A stretch of DNA of 57,064 bases from DAORHV01 sp964458645. GTDB lineage: Bacteria > Patescibacteriota > Gracilibacteria > Peribacterales > Peribacteraceae. Below are positions 31,587 to 38,803 of this stretch, one piece after another (the stretch's first letter is position 1; the number at the start of each line of letters is the position of its first letter). The position numbers and the translations under genes were made by a program. The notes under the pieces were generated by a model that made no database searches, was not told the origin of the DNA, and saw nothing but the letters and a program-made list of their open reading frames with translations. The stretch lies in assembly GCA_964458645.1 (NCBI GenBank), contig CAYWJU010000011.1:1-57064 (forward strand), written 5' to 3'.

Positions 31587-32528
31587 CTAGCGTTTTTCGA
31601 TCGTGATCGGCCGGGTAGGACGCATGTTCGTTTCGCCTGTCAAACGGAATTGGATTTCCACTTTATCGACGTTGGCAGGCACTGTGAATGTATGATCGGC
31701 AGACCTGGAAATGCGGAAGTTTGGATCGGTATTTGACTCAGTAAGATCGTTGGTTCCTTGAGATGCAGTGCCTGCGTACGACACGATGCGAACAAGGTCC
31801 ACCGGAAGATCGGTAAGATTGAGAGATGGCACGATTAACCTGTTGTTTGTAAGAGGCTTTTGCCATTCAGTTCTACTGAGGATGTCTACGACGCGTTTTT
31901 CACGGGCATTCAAGTCAATGCTGGCATTCTCGAAATTGGTGAACACCGGGGCGCCGGGAATCTGACGAACGATTGAATCCATAGTCGATGTTCGGCTGGT
32001 GACAACATCGGTTGTGCCCTTGGCTAAGGCGCCAACCGTTCCAACTGCCAATGCAGCGCGGTTACCCCATTTTGCTACTGATGCAGCTGCTTCTTTACCA
32101 CCTAAAAGGCGAACTGGAATCCATGCAATTCTTGATGCCAGCCATGTTGCGCCTGCGGAGACAGCGCCGAATTTCAGCCAGTTCGGTAAGAAATTCTGAC
32201 CGACGTATCTTGCTGTTTGCTCGCCGTAGACGATCGCCTGGTCCATGGCTCCGGTGACGGATCCGCTCGAGACGTTGACGCGCGCTTCTTCGATTCGTTT
32301 GCGCAAATGACCGAATTCCGTGCGAATTTGTAGCTGCTGTAGTGCGCGGACGACTTCTGCGCGGCTTCCGCTCGTGATGGCTGCATCAAGTTGAGTGGGG
32401 GTTCCGCCGATTCTATTCACATCATTGCGCAGAGCGATGAGTTCATCGCGCGCAGCCTGAGGAGCGTCTTTCAGGTCTCCTTCGCGGGGGATGGCAGGGG
32501 CGGCCGTTGAAACTTCGATAGTCTGCAT
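31587..32528 (-). CDS. Uncharacterised protein D of a four-gene operon, membrane-associated
   Basis: The product has 313 residues. The N-terminal third is helical and polar, the middle has one or two hydrophobic stretches (WLKFGAVSAGATWLASRIAW and AALAVGTVGALAKG), and the C-terminal 100 residues are beta-rich, ending in FRLTGETNMRPTRPITIEKR. The leader before the ATG is pyrimidine- and T-rich. It is the last gene of the unknown operon that begins at 36058. Its TAG stop codon is the first half of the -10 TAGACT of the nuclease gene. I recognise no family. Confidence 0.65.
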   Translation of the reverse strand: MQTIEVSTAAPAIPREGDLKDAPQAARDELIALRNDVNRIGGTPTQLDAAITSGSRAEVVRALQQLQIRTEFGHLRKRIEEARVNVSSGSVTGAMDQAIVYGEQTARYVGQNFLPNWLKFGAVSAGATWLASRIAWIPVRLLGGKEAAASVAKWGNRAALAVGTVGALAKGTTDVVTSRTSTMDSIVRQIPGAPVFTNFENASIDLNAREKRVVDILSRTEWQKPLTNNRLIVPSLNLTDLPVDLVRIVSYAGTASQGTNDLTESNTDPNFRISRSADHTFTVPANVDKVEIQFRLTGETNMRPTRPITIEKR

Positions 32529-32549
32529 AAAAAATTTGGGTAGAGAGCG

Positions 32550-34538
32550 CTAAATGGGAAGGGGAGGAGTGCGTGTCGTCGGGTTGGCGTCGGTCCAAGT
32601 TCTGGTGTCGCGGTTGTACTGGAGAATCACACCCACTTCTTTGTCATCCAGCAACGAACCCCATGTTCTTCCGCGCAGCATGGCGATGGTTTGCGGGTGC
32701 GAGCCCAAGTGGATAAGACTGCTGTTGCGCCATTCCACCAGCGGAACGTTTCTGCGCATGCTGCCGTCGATGACGATGCGTTGTGCACGGCTGTCGCGGG
32801 GCATTCCGACAAGGATTTGCAGATTCGCGATGTCGGTATCCGAACCGACCGGAATGGAGAACTCAGTCTGGTTGCGGATCTCCAGCGGCGCTCCAGATGC
32901 AACGATCGAAATCTTCGTCGCGGCGCCCAGTCCTTCGATTGCGCTCAGCAACAACGTTCCTTCAGGGGAAGCGCCGTTGCCTGTCTCGTCCAAACTGCCG
33001 GCGACGAGCGTGTATTTTTTATTCGTACCCGTGCCGCTGTACTCCATGGTGCCACTTGCCGGGATTTTCACTTCTTTGGCTGCCGGGAACTTCGTGCAGG
33101 CGCCGACAAGGGTCTTGGCGGCATCGTTCTGTGCACTGCCGGTTTCGTCGAAGCTGCCGACGGGAATCGTCAATTCGTTCGTATTGGTCATTTCGGCGTT
33201 TCCGCTCGCTACGATGCGGATCTTGGTAGCGCGTGGGAATTTTTGCATTGCGCCAGCAAGCGTCTTGGCTTCGGGGCTGACTGGTGCGCCGGTGTCATCG
33301 AAGTCACGAGCGCCCGTAGGAATTGCCGTCGGAGTGCCCACGGGTGTTCCCAGAGGAGGAATTGCTCCAGGCGTGCTCACATCGCCGATACGAGCGGTGA
33401 GGGCAATGCCGGCGCCCGTCGCTTGCATCTGCACGTCTGTGCCGTTGGTGAGCGTGGCGACCGGGCGGCGCAGACGCCTGCCGATAGAATCGACGAGAGC
33501 CGTGCGTCCATCGATCGCGCGCTTGGCTTGAATCTGCTTGTTCAGCACATCCACGTTGGTCGGAGCGAGTTCTGCGACGGAGTTCAGCGCCAATTGTTGC
33601 GTGACGGGAGTGCCATTGGCCCGCTGTGCTGCAATCCAGTTGTCCAGGAGTTGCACAATATTCACCGGCGTGGAAACCGGAGCGGGAGTCGGGTTTGCGG
33701 GAGTCGGTACTTGGCCCTTCAGTGTCGACAAGGTAATGCTGTCGATGGTCGGGTTGGGGCAGACCACATTGCGAAGAGCGAGCGCCGAGCGCAGTTGGCG
33801 CTCAGCCTGACGGCGCTCCAGACGTTCGGCGCGCGTAGCAGGATTGATCCCCATGAGTCCGCCGATGATGTTGATAGGCGCAGCAAGTGCCGAGCCGATC
33901 ACCGGGATCCTGCTGAGTGTTTCCGGCGAGGCAATCACGCTGTCGACAAGGCGTTCGCCTGCTTCGGCGAGATTGCGCGTAATACCCGATGTCTGCGTTT
34001 GCACGGCAGCGACCTGCTGCACAGTTGGAGGTCGCCCATTGAACATGGTCATCATGCGCGTGGTCAGTCCGCCGAAGAAATCGGTAAGGAACGACGGCGC
34101 AGGAGCGGGTTGCACAGGAGTAATGGGTGCAGCCTGTGACGGGCGTGTAAGCAGTCTTCGTACCCATTCCAGGCGATTTTCCGTGCGCTTCAGCTCTGCC
34201 TCAATTTTTGCAGTCTCACTCAGTCCTTCGGGCAAGTTGACACTTCCCTGCGCAACTTCTTGACGCAATGCGACCAAGCGTTCGGCCACTCCTTTTTTCA
34301 CCTGATCAGTAATGCGGTTGGGGTATTCCTCGTGCAGCACGAAGGCAAGTGCCTCCAACTGGGTATGTGTTTGGGTGCGGACGCCGGTGAAGAATTCCTC
34401 CATTGTAGCCGGAGCAATGCGTGCAGCGAGTGCGCGTGCTTCTTTTACATCCGCTTCAGGCGGACGCGGAGCGATCGACGTGGAGGTCGGCAGCAAGCCG
34501 TCGAGGTGGGAGCCGGTACCGAGAATAGGCGGCATCAT
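32550..34538 (-). CDS. Uncharacterised protein C of a four-gene operon, with tandem repeats
   Basis: The product has 662 residues. An N-terminal helical domain (about 30-130) is followed by a Pro-rich linker, a segment with hydrophobic helices (about 195-232), a second helical part and Pro/Thr-rich linkers. Residues 413-567 contain three tandem repeats of about 51 residues that start D-(D/E)-TG and contain ATKI.I.ASG and a closing IPVGS. A degenerate fourth runs to about 614. The architecture suggests a structural or surface protein. No catalytic motif or signal peptide is seen. Confidence 0.65.
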   Translation of the reverse strand: MMPPILGTGSHLDGLLPTSTSIAPRPPEADVKEARALAARIAPATMEEFFTGVRTQTHTQLEALAFVLHEEYPNRITDQVKKGVAERLVALRQEVAQGSVNLPEGLSETAKIEAELKRTENRLEWVRRLLTRPSQAAPITPVQPAPAPSFLTDFFGGLTTRMMTMFNGRPPTVQQVAAVQTQTSGITRNLAEAGERLVDSVIASPETLSRIPVIGSALAAPINIIGGLMGINPATRAERLERRQAERQLRSALALRNVVCPNPTIDSITLSTLKGQVPTPANPTPAPVSTPVNIVQLLDNWIAAQRANGTPVTQQLALNSVAELAPTNVDVLNKQIQAKRAIDGRTALVDSIGRRLRRPVATLTNGTDVQMQATGAGIALTARIGDVSTPGAIPPLGTPVGTPTAIPTGARDFDDTGAPVSPEAKTLAGAMQKFPRATKIRIVASGNAEMTNTNELTIPVGSFDETGSAQNDAAKTLVGACTKFPAAKEVKIPASGTMEYSGTGTNKKYTLVAGSLDETGNGASPEGTLLLSAIEGLGAATKISIVASGAPLEIRNQTEFSIPVGSDTDIANLQILVGMPRDSRAQRIVIDGSMRRNVPLVEWRNSSLIHLGSHPQTIAMLRGRTWGSLLDDKEVGVILQYNRDTRTWTDANPTTRTPPLPI
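32697..33302 (-). repeat. Tandem about-51-residue coding repeats in protein C
   Basis: Residues 413-463, 464-516, 517-567 and a weak copy at 568-614 share the pattern D-x-TG, a helix, ATKIxIxASG and a beta hairpin ending IPVGS. Codons are not identical between copies, so the duplication is old. Confidence 0.65.
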
Positions 34539-34544
34539 GTGTGG

Positions 34545-35795
34545 TTAGACGCGTATGAATTCAAGCGTGACGTTGTCCACAATCACACGCTTGTTACCGT
34601 TGGGTTCGAGCGCGGTCTTGATGTCATTGGCGCGCACCGTCTTCGTCAGGTCTTCAGTTCCTTTTCGAGTTTTGACTGTCAGGGTTTCCACTGCGGCGGT
34701 GCCTTGGCGGACCGGCGTGACTTCCGTCACGGTGGCTGTGTCGTTACCGTGTTTGGCCGTCGCCTTGAAGGTATCGGAGCCTTTCTGGACGCGGAATTCG
34801 TTGTTCAAAAAGCTCATCTGCATGTCCTGTATCGTCTCGGCGGCGCCGAGTGGACGATTGACGGCGGCAGCTTCTTTCTTCGCACCTTGCTCAGTTGTCG
34901 ATGGGGCTGGAGCAGATGAACCGGTAGGAGCGGTGAGGCCGAGTACTGATTCCAGGGTGACTTCGCCTGTCGGCATCGGCTGGCCTGCCTGCTGTGCAAG
35001 CTGGCGGTTGGCGGCTTGGCCGACCATGGCGTTGACGTACAGCTCTTTTACGACGTTCTCGCCACGAGCACGGATGCGCTTGGCAATGTTCTCGTCCTGC
35101 ATCTTCAACTTCAGGAGCGCAGGCCACGTGCCTTCGACGCGGGTGCGAATGGCAAATTCCTGGGCGCCCGGAATCATTTTGAAGTTCTCGGCGATGTTGG
35201 CGAACATGCCGCGAATGGCGTTCATCAGGAACGGGCGTACCTGCTGGAATTGTTTGGCCAGTACCTGTTCGGACATGCCGGTGCGCTCGCTGATCATCGA
35301 GAAAATACCGCGATCTTGAATGAAGCCATCAATCATGTCGCTCAGACGGCCTTCTATGCGGCCGGCAAAGTTTGCAGCGCGCGAGATTGGCGGCTGTCCG
35401 TCGATGCTGCGGCCAAGGTTGGCGGCATCGGTGCTCAGGCGGTTGGCGTCGCCGTTGATGAGGTTATTGATGAATTCAGCCGACTGTTTGTCGCTGAACT
35501 CGGCGGCGAACTCCTTCTGCAGATCCTCGGGCAGCGAGCCGTCCGGATTCAGAAGCAGGGCAAACGTGGCGAGCACCTCACGCTGTTGGCGGTCGATTTG
35601 TTCAGTCAGTTCTTTCAGGCGCTTCTCGTTGCGATCGGGCCCTGTGCGGCGCTCTTCGTCGCCACGGGTCCGCACGTCAGCCATAAGCTTGCGAAGCTGC
35701 TGCTTCACTTCCTTTTTGGCTTTTTCGCGTTGCTCGTTGTTGCGCGGTGTTTCGCCGCTACCGCCTGTGAAACTGTCTGGAGTGCGCGGAGGCAT
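34545..35795 (-). CDS. Uncharacterised protein B of a four-gene operon
   Basis: The product has 416 residues. A charged N-terminal coiled-coil-like region (Glu/Lys/Arg-rich, about 15-75) precedes a helical middle and a C-terminal beta-rich domain of about 90 residues, which ends VIVDNVTLEFIRV. ATG 35795 is chosen over an upstream in-frame codon because its leader is C/T-rich (CTCCCCCTTCCCGACC) and the extension would overlap gene A. It is followed after 6 bases by gene C. No family is recognised. The beta-rich end may pair with the similar ends of proteins C and D. Confidence 0.65.
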   Translation of the reverse strand: MPPRTPDSFTGGSGETPRNNEQREKAKKEVKQQLRKLMADVRTRGDEERRTGPDRNEKRLKELTEQIDRQQREVLATFALLLNPDGSLPEDLQKEFAAEFSDKQSAEFINNLINGDANRLSTDAANLGRSIDGQPPISRAANFAGRIEGRLSDMIDGFIQDRGIFSMISERTGMSEQVLAKQFQQVRPFLMNAIRGMFANIAENFKMIPGAQEFAIRTRVEGTWPALLKLKMQDENIAKRIRARGENVVKELYVNAMVGQAANRQLAQQAGQPMPTGEVTLESVLGLTAPTGSSAPAPSTTEQGAKKEAAAVNRPLGAAETIQDMQMSFLNNEFRVQKGSDTFKATAKHGNDTATVTEVTPVRQGTAAVETLTVKTRKGTEDLTKTVRANDIKTALEPNGNKRVIVDNVTLEFIRV

Positions 35796-35827
35796 GGTCG
35801 GGAAGGGGGAGTGAGTGTTTGTACGGG

Positions 35828-36058
35828 TTAGGCTGCGACGAGTTTCTGTTGGCAGAGATTTGCGGCGCGATCGATCATTTTCAGATAGCCGTCCATCTGT
35901 TCGCTCCACACGATTCCAAGCGCCTCAGTGAGGATGCGATCCAACTTCATCAGCTGCTCCTGGTTCATGCTTGGCAGCTTCTGAAGCCAATAATCGCGCT
36001 CCCGCTCCGTGAGCAGTCGGCTTTCGGCCACCTTCCGGCGAAGAGAATCGACGTCCAT
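35828..36058 (-). CDS. Uncharacterised protein A of a four-gene operon (76 aa)
   Basis: The product has 76 residues, entirely helical by pattern (DVDSLRRKVAESRLLTERER, then LPSMNQEQLMKLDRILTEA). ATG 36058 is used because the upstream in-frame extension is basic, low-complexity and overlaps the promoter TTCCGC-17-TATACT. The leader contains a C-rich ACCCAAAACCCAACCC stretch. It heads the operon of unknown function running to 31587. Confidence 0.6.
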   Translation of the reverse strand: MDVDSLRRKVAESRLLTERERDYWLQKLPSMNQEQLMKLDRILTEALGIVWSEQMDGYLKMIDRAANLCQQKLVAA

Positions 36059-36237
36059 TGGGTAGAGGGTTGGGTTTTGGGTATTTCTCCTTAGTATACC
36101 CGAAAAGCCGTTTTTGCGGAAGAGGGCGTCTCGGCCGTGTTTCAGTGACAATGCTCCTCTTGATTTTTTCTGAAGCTGCGCTGGAAACTTTTTTGGCATC
36201 TGCTATGCTTTTTGTACTTCGTTTCCCGCTTTTCCTC

Positions 36238-36600
36238 ATGCATGTTGAACACTTCGAAAAAGGTGTCCGTTACGACGACAAAGATCTTCTTCTGCTAGCC
36301 AAAAAGATCGGCAAGCTTGCCACGTACTGCAAGCGCCTGAAGGACGAGGGTTCTTCCATTCGTGTCGAAGCCGAAGGCCGCGATACGAAAAAGAGCCGTG
36401 ATCAAGTGAAGGTGATGATCACCGTCCATCTGCCGGGCACCGTTCTGCGCGCCGAGTCTCGCAAGATCGAGCCGTTACTTGCAGTCGACAGTTGCATCGA
36501 AAAACTCGAGTCGCAGATCAAGCGCTACAAGGAAAAGCACACCGGACGCGAGCGTGCACACAAAATGAAGCGCAAAGGAGGGAAAATGAGCCAGATGTAA
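36238..36600 (+). CDS. hpf: Ribosome hibernation promoting factor (HPF/RaiA family)
   Basis: The protein has 120 residues, a single HPF domain of the short type: an opening VEHFEKGVRYDDKDLLLLAK variant, a basic middle (KKSRDQVKVMITVHLPGTVL), RAESRKIEPLLAVDSCIEKL and a Lys/Arg-rich tail. HPF binds the 30S mRNA channel in stationary phase and blocks translation. The extended -10 TGCTATGCT (36201-36209) is followed by a leader of about 20 pyrimidine-rich bases. A terminator follows the stop. Confidence 0.85.
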   Translation: MHVEHFEKGVRYDDKDLLLLAKKIGKLATYCKRLKDEGSSIRVEAEGRDTKKSRDQVKVMITVHLPGTVLRAESRKIEPLLAVDSCIEKLESQIKRYKEKHTGRERAHKMKRKGGKMSQM

Positions 36601-36620
36601 GCCATAATACGACTCTTTGA

Positions 36621-36646
36621 AAAGCCGCCCTCAGGGGCGGTTTTTT
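36621..36646 (+). terminator. Intrinsic terminator of hpf
   Basis: CCGCCC (36625-36630) and GGGCGG (36635-36640) pair around a short loop. AAAG and TTTT extend the stem, and a T-run ends the signal. Confidence 0.88.
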
Positions 36647-36717
36647 GTTGCCGTTCCGAGCATTCTTCTTTTCCACTTTTCGCTTAGTCCATTGTTGATG
36701 CTGCGCTTGATTCCTCC

Positions 36718-36760
36718 TCGGAGGACCAGGGAACCTAGCACGGTTCCCTTGGCCCTCCGA
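36718..36760. repeat. 17-bp hairpin in a gene-free region
   Basis: TCGGAGG (36718-36724) pairs with CCTCCGA (36754-36760), and CCAGGGAACC (36726-36735) pairs with GGTTCCCTTGG (36742-36752) with one bulge. The loop is TAGCAC. There is no T-run on either side. Confidence 0.75.
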
Positions 36761-36926
36761 ACCTCCCTTACCCTCCCATCTGTACCGAATGGACGTTGTC
36801 GTCTGGCTGCTTCTTTGCGTTAGGAATCAGCTTTTTGAAACGGCCGGGCCTCCTGCCGTACTACGGGCCCTGAGAAGACGCGAGCGGGTAACTTCGCTGA
36901 GCTCGCTTGCGGGCGGGAAGCCGCCT

Positions 36927-37062
36927 TGAAACAGTTCGAGTGCGGTTCTTCGCGAAGAGGGGCGCAAGCAAACGTGCCTGTTTGAGCCCGCGAGTGGGGA
37001 CGAGCGGGCGAGTCCACGTTTGCAGTCCCCGATGAGCGAAGCAGAACCGCCGAACTGTTTCA
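36927..37062. repeat. 136-bp nested palindrome, possible structured RNA or mobile repeat
   Basis: Four inverted repeats are nested: 36927-36938 with 37051-37062 (TGAAACAGTTCG, 12 bp), 36943-36949 with 37043-37049 (7 bp), 36968-36976 with 37015-37023 (GCAAACGTG, 9 bp) and 36986-36991 with 37004-37009 (GCCCGC, 6 bp). Around it lie GCGAGC/GCTCGC and GGCGG/CCGCC hairpins, and at 37081-37105 an 11-bp palindrome (TCCACTTTTTG). The region 36647-37142 has no supported gene. A minus-strand ORF of 81 codons (36827-37072) looks accidental. Confidence 0.65.
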
Positions 37063-37146
37063 CCAGCGGCATGTTTTTACTCCACTTTTTGCGCCAAAAA
37101 GTGGAAAAGAAGAAGCTTTGGTTTCTTGGATATTCGAGAGCATAAA

Positions 37147-37171
37147 AAAACGGCCTTTCGGCCGTTTTCAG
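37147..37171. terminator. Bidirectional terminator, mainly for rplY
   Basis: AAAACGGCC (37147-37155) pairs with GGCCGTTTT (37160-37168) around TTTC. On the minus strand a seven-T run follows. Confidence 0.85.
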
Positions 37172-37188
37172 AATCAGTGTGAGTGGGA

Positions 37189-37905
37189 CTATTTCTTGTC
37201 CTTGCCGCCGGCTGCCGGCTTGGCATCCTTCTTGTCGCCACCTGCTGCGGCTGGAGCGGCTGCTGCACCTGCTGCTGCGGGGGCTGCTGCACCGTCGGCA
37301 CCAACTGCACCTTCGGCGGCAGCGGTAACAACAGGCTCAATGACTTCTTCTTTGCGGGGCTCTTGCACGGTCACAACCACAGTTTCGGCGTTGTCTTGGG
37401 CAACGACGCCCTTCGGCATCGTGATCTTGCCGACCGTGATGGAATCGCGGAACTGGGCCAAGCCACTGAGATCGACAACGAACTTCTCTGGAATATCGGC
37501 GGGCAGACACTGGACCGTGATTTCTCCGTGAACGGTGACGAGGATTCCACCAAGCTCCTTGACTGCCGGAGCAACGCCTTCGAACGAGACCGGAACGCGA
37601 GTCGTGACCTTCTTGGTCATGTCCACGGCGTACAGGTCCACGTGTTCGTAGGCACCGGAAACAGGCTCGTATGCGAGCGAGTGAATCAGTGTGGGGATCT
37701 TCTTGCCGTCCATCTCTACTTCCACGAGGGTGTTCTCACCGGCTTTCATGTACACGTTGTGCAGATCCTTGATCTTGCACTTAATGCTCGTGCTCTTCAT
37801 TTTGCTGCCGTAAATCACGCCTGGAACATCGCCACCGCGGCGCAGGGTTTTGACGTTTTCATCGGCCGGCCGCATGTTCACGGCAAGAGTGAGCGTTTGC
37901 TTCAT
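37189..37905 (-). CDS. rplY: 50S ribosomal protein L25 (CTC type)
   Basis: L25 binds 5S rRNA. The protein has 238 residues. The N-terminal L25 domain (about 1-90) has LRRGGDVPGVIYG and ends with VHVDLYAVD-type residues. The CTC/TL5 C-terminal beta domain (95-185) has VPVSFEGVAPAVKELGG and the FVVDLSGL and ITVGKI strands. A low-complexity Ala/Gly/Lys tail (about 200-238) is probably disordered. ATG 37905 is used because a GTG at 37914 adds only three residues. The -10 TAGAAT lies about 20 bases upstream with a C-rich leader. Confidence 0.93.
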   Translation of the reverse strand: MKQTLTLAVNMRPADENVKTLRRGGDVPGVIYGSKMKSTSIKCKIKDLHNVYMKAGENTLVEVEMDGKKIPTLIHSLAYEPVSGAYEHVDLYAVDMTKKVTTRVPVSFEGVAPAVKELGGILVTVHGEITVQCLPADIPEKFVVDLSGLAQFRDSITVGKITMPKGVVAQDNAETVVVTVQEPRKEEVIEPVVTAAAEGAVGADGAAAPAAAGAAAAPAAAGGDKKDAKPAAGGKDKK

Positions 37906-37962
37906 AGCTGGCACAGGGTAGGGATTCTACGAACGGAGGTCAATGCGATTTGGCGTGCCTCT

Positions 37963-38769
37963 TTATGCGGCCTTCGGCGTTGCGGCGCCTTTCCACTTCC
38001 AAAAGTACTGTAGCGCGCTGAAAGCATGAATACGGGTCGTCTTGCGCGTTAGGAGGGAAAGCATGTTGCTGCCACTCAGTCGCTGGCGTCGATCTAGCAC
38101 GTGAATGTTCGGCGCATACAGCACGCGCTTGCCTGCATTCCAGCAACGGCGGCACAAATCGATGTCTTCGAAGAAGAGGAAATAGCGATCATCGAAACCT
38201 TGTAACTGGGTGTAGAAGTCGCTTTTAAGGAGTAGGCATGCTCCCACCAGCCAGTCCACCGGCTGTACGTCGTGACGCTTTGTAGCCATGGAAGCATCGT
38301 ATGCGGCTTGCCACTTCTGCCCGAACAGTCGTTTACGGAAGAGGTCGGCGATACTGGGAAACGGTCTGGCAGAAGGTCGGAATGATCCATTCGAGTAGAC
38401 CAGTCCAGGTCCCACGATTCCGGCGTTTTTCTCGGTGCGCAGCACGTCCAGCATCTTCTGCAGCGCATCTGGCGGTAGCGTGTTGTCGGGGTTCACGATA
38501 AGGACGTACTCACCTTCGACATGCCGGAATGCGGCGTTGTTCCCTCTTCCGTAGCCGATATTCCGGTTGGTTTCGACAATCTTCACTCCCGGTTTGCCGT
38601 TCCATCGGGCGCGCAGCCAGCCGATGGATTCGTCATCGGAGTGGTTGTCCACAATCAGGACTTCTAGCTTGTCGGCCATGCTCTGGGCCAACAAAGCCGT
38701 CACGCATTGGTGCGTGTCACGCGGAGAGCGGTAATTCAGCACGATTGCGGAAACCAACGGACGTGACAT
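37963..38769 (-). CDS. Family 2 glycosyltransferase (rhamnosyltransferase-like)
   Basis: The protein has 268 residues in a GT-A fold. It has SAIVLNYRSPRDT as nucleotide-binding strand, LIVDNHSDDES, the NIGYGRGNNAAF loop, VLIVNPDNTLPP with the DxD-like motif, and PVDWLVGACLLLKSDF, then FFEDIDLCRRC. This matches bacterial rhamnosyl/galactosyltransferases of cell-surface polysaccharides. ATG 38769 lies 6 bases after the -10 TACAGT. The start codon is only 34 bases from that of divergent uvrC. Confidence 0.88.
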   Translation of the reverse strand: MSRPLVSAIVLNYRSPRDTHQCVTALLAQSMADKLEVLIVDNHSDDESIGWLRARWNGKPGVKIVETNRNIGYGRGNNAAFRHVEGEYVLIVNPDNTLPPDALQKMLDVLRTEKNAGIVGPGLVYSNGSFRPSARPFPSIADLFRKRLFGQKWQAAYDASMATKRHDVQPVDWLVGACLLLKSDFYTQLQGFDDRYFLFFEDIDLCRRCWNAGKRVLYAPNIHVLDRRQRLSGSNMLSLLTRKTTRIHAFSALQYFWKWKGAATPKAA

Positions 38770-38775
38770 GTGCTC

Positions 38776-38797
38776 ACTGTAGCAAGCACGGTAGAAT
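38776..38797. promoter_or_regulatory. Back-to-back leaderless promoters (glycosyltransferase and uvrC)
   Basis: The minus-strand -10 TACAGT (38776-38781) and the plus-strand -10 TAGAAT (38792-38797) each lie 6 bases before their start codon. Any -35 of one gene falls inside the coding start of the other. Confidence 0.6.
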
Positions 38798-38803
38798 GCG
38801 GCC

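Noticed and set aside
36827..37072. Minus-strand ORF of 81 codons with a GGAG-like site before its ATG
   Set aside because: It runs through the nested palindromes, so its codons are explained by the repeat structure. Not annotated as a gene, though it should be revisited if the region proves multicopy with a conserved frame.
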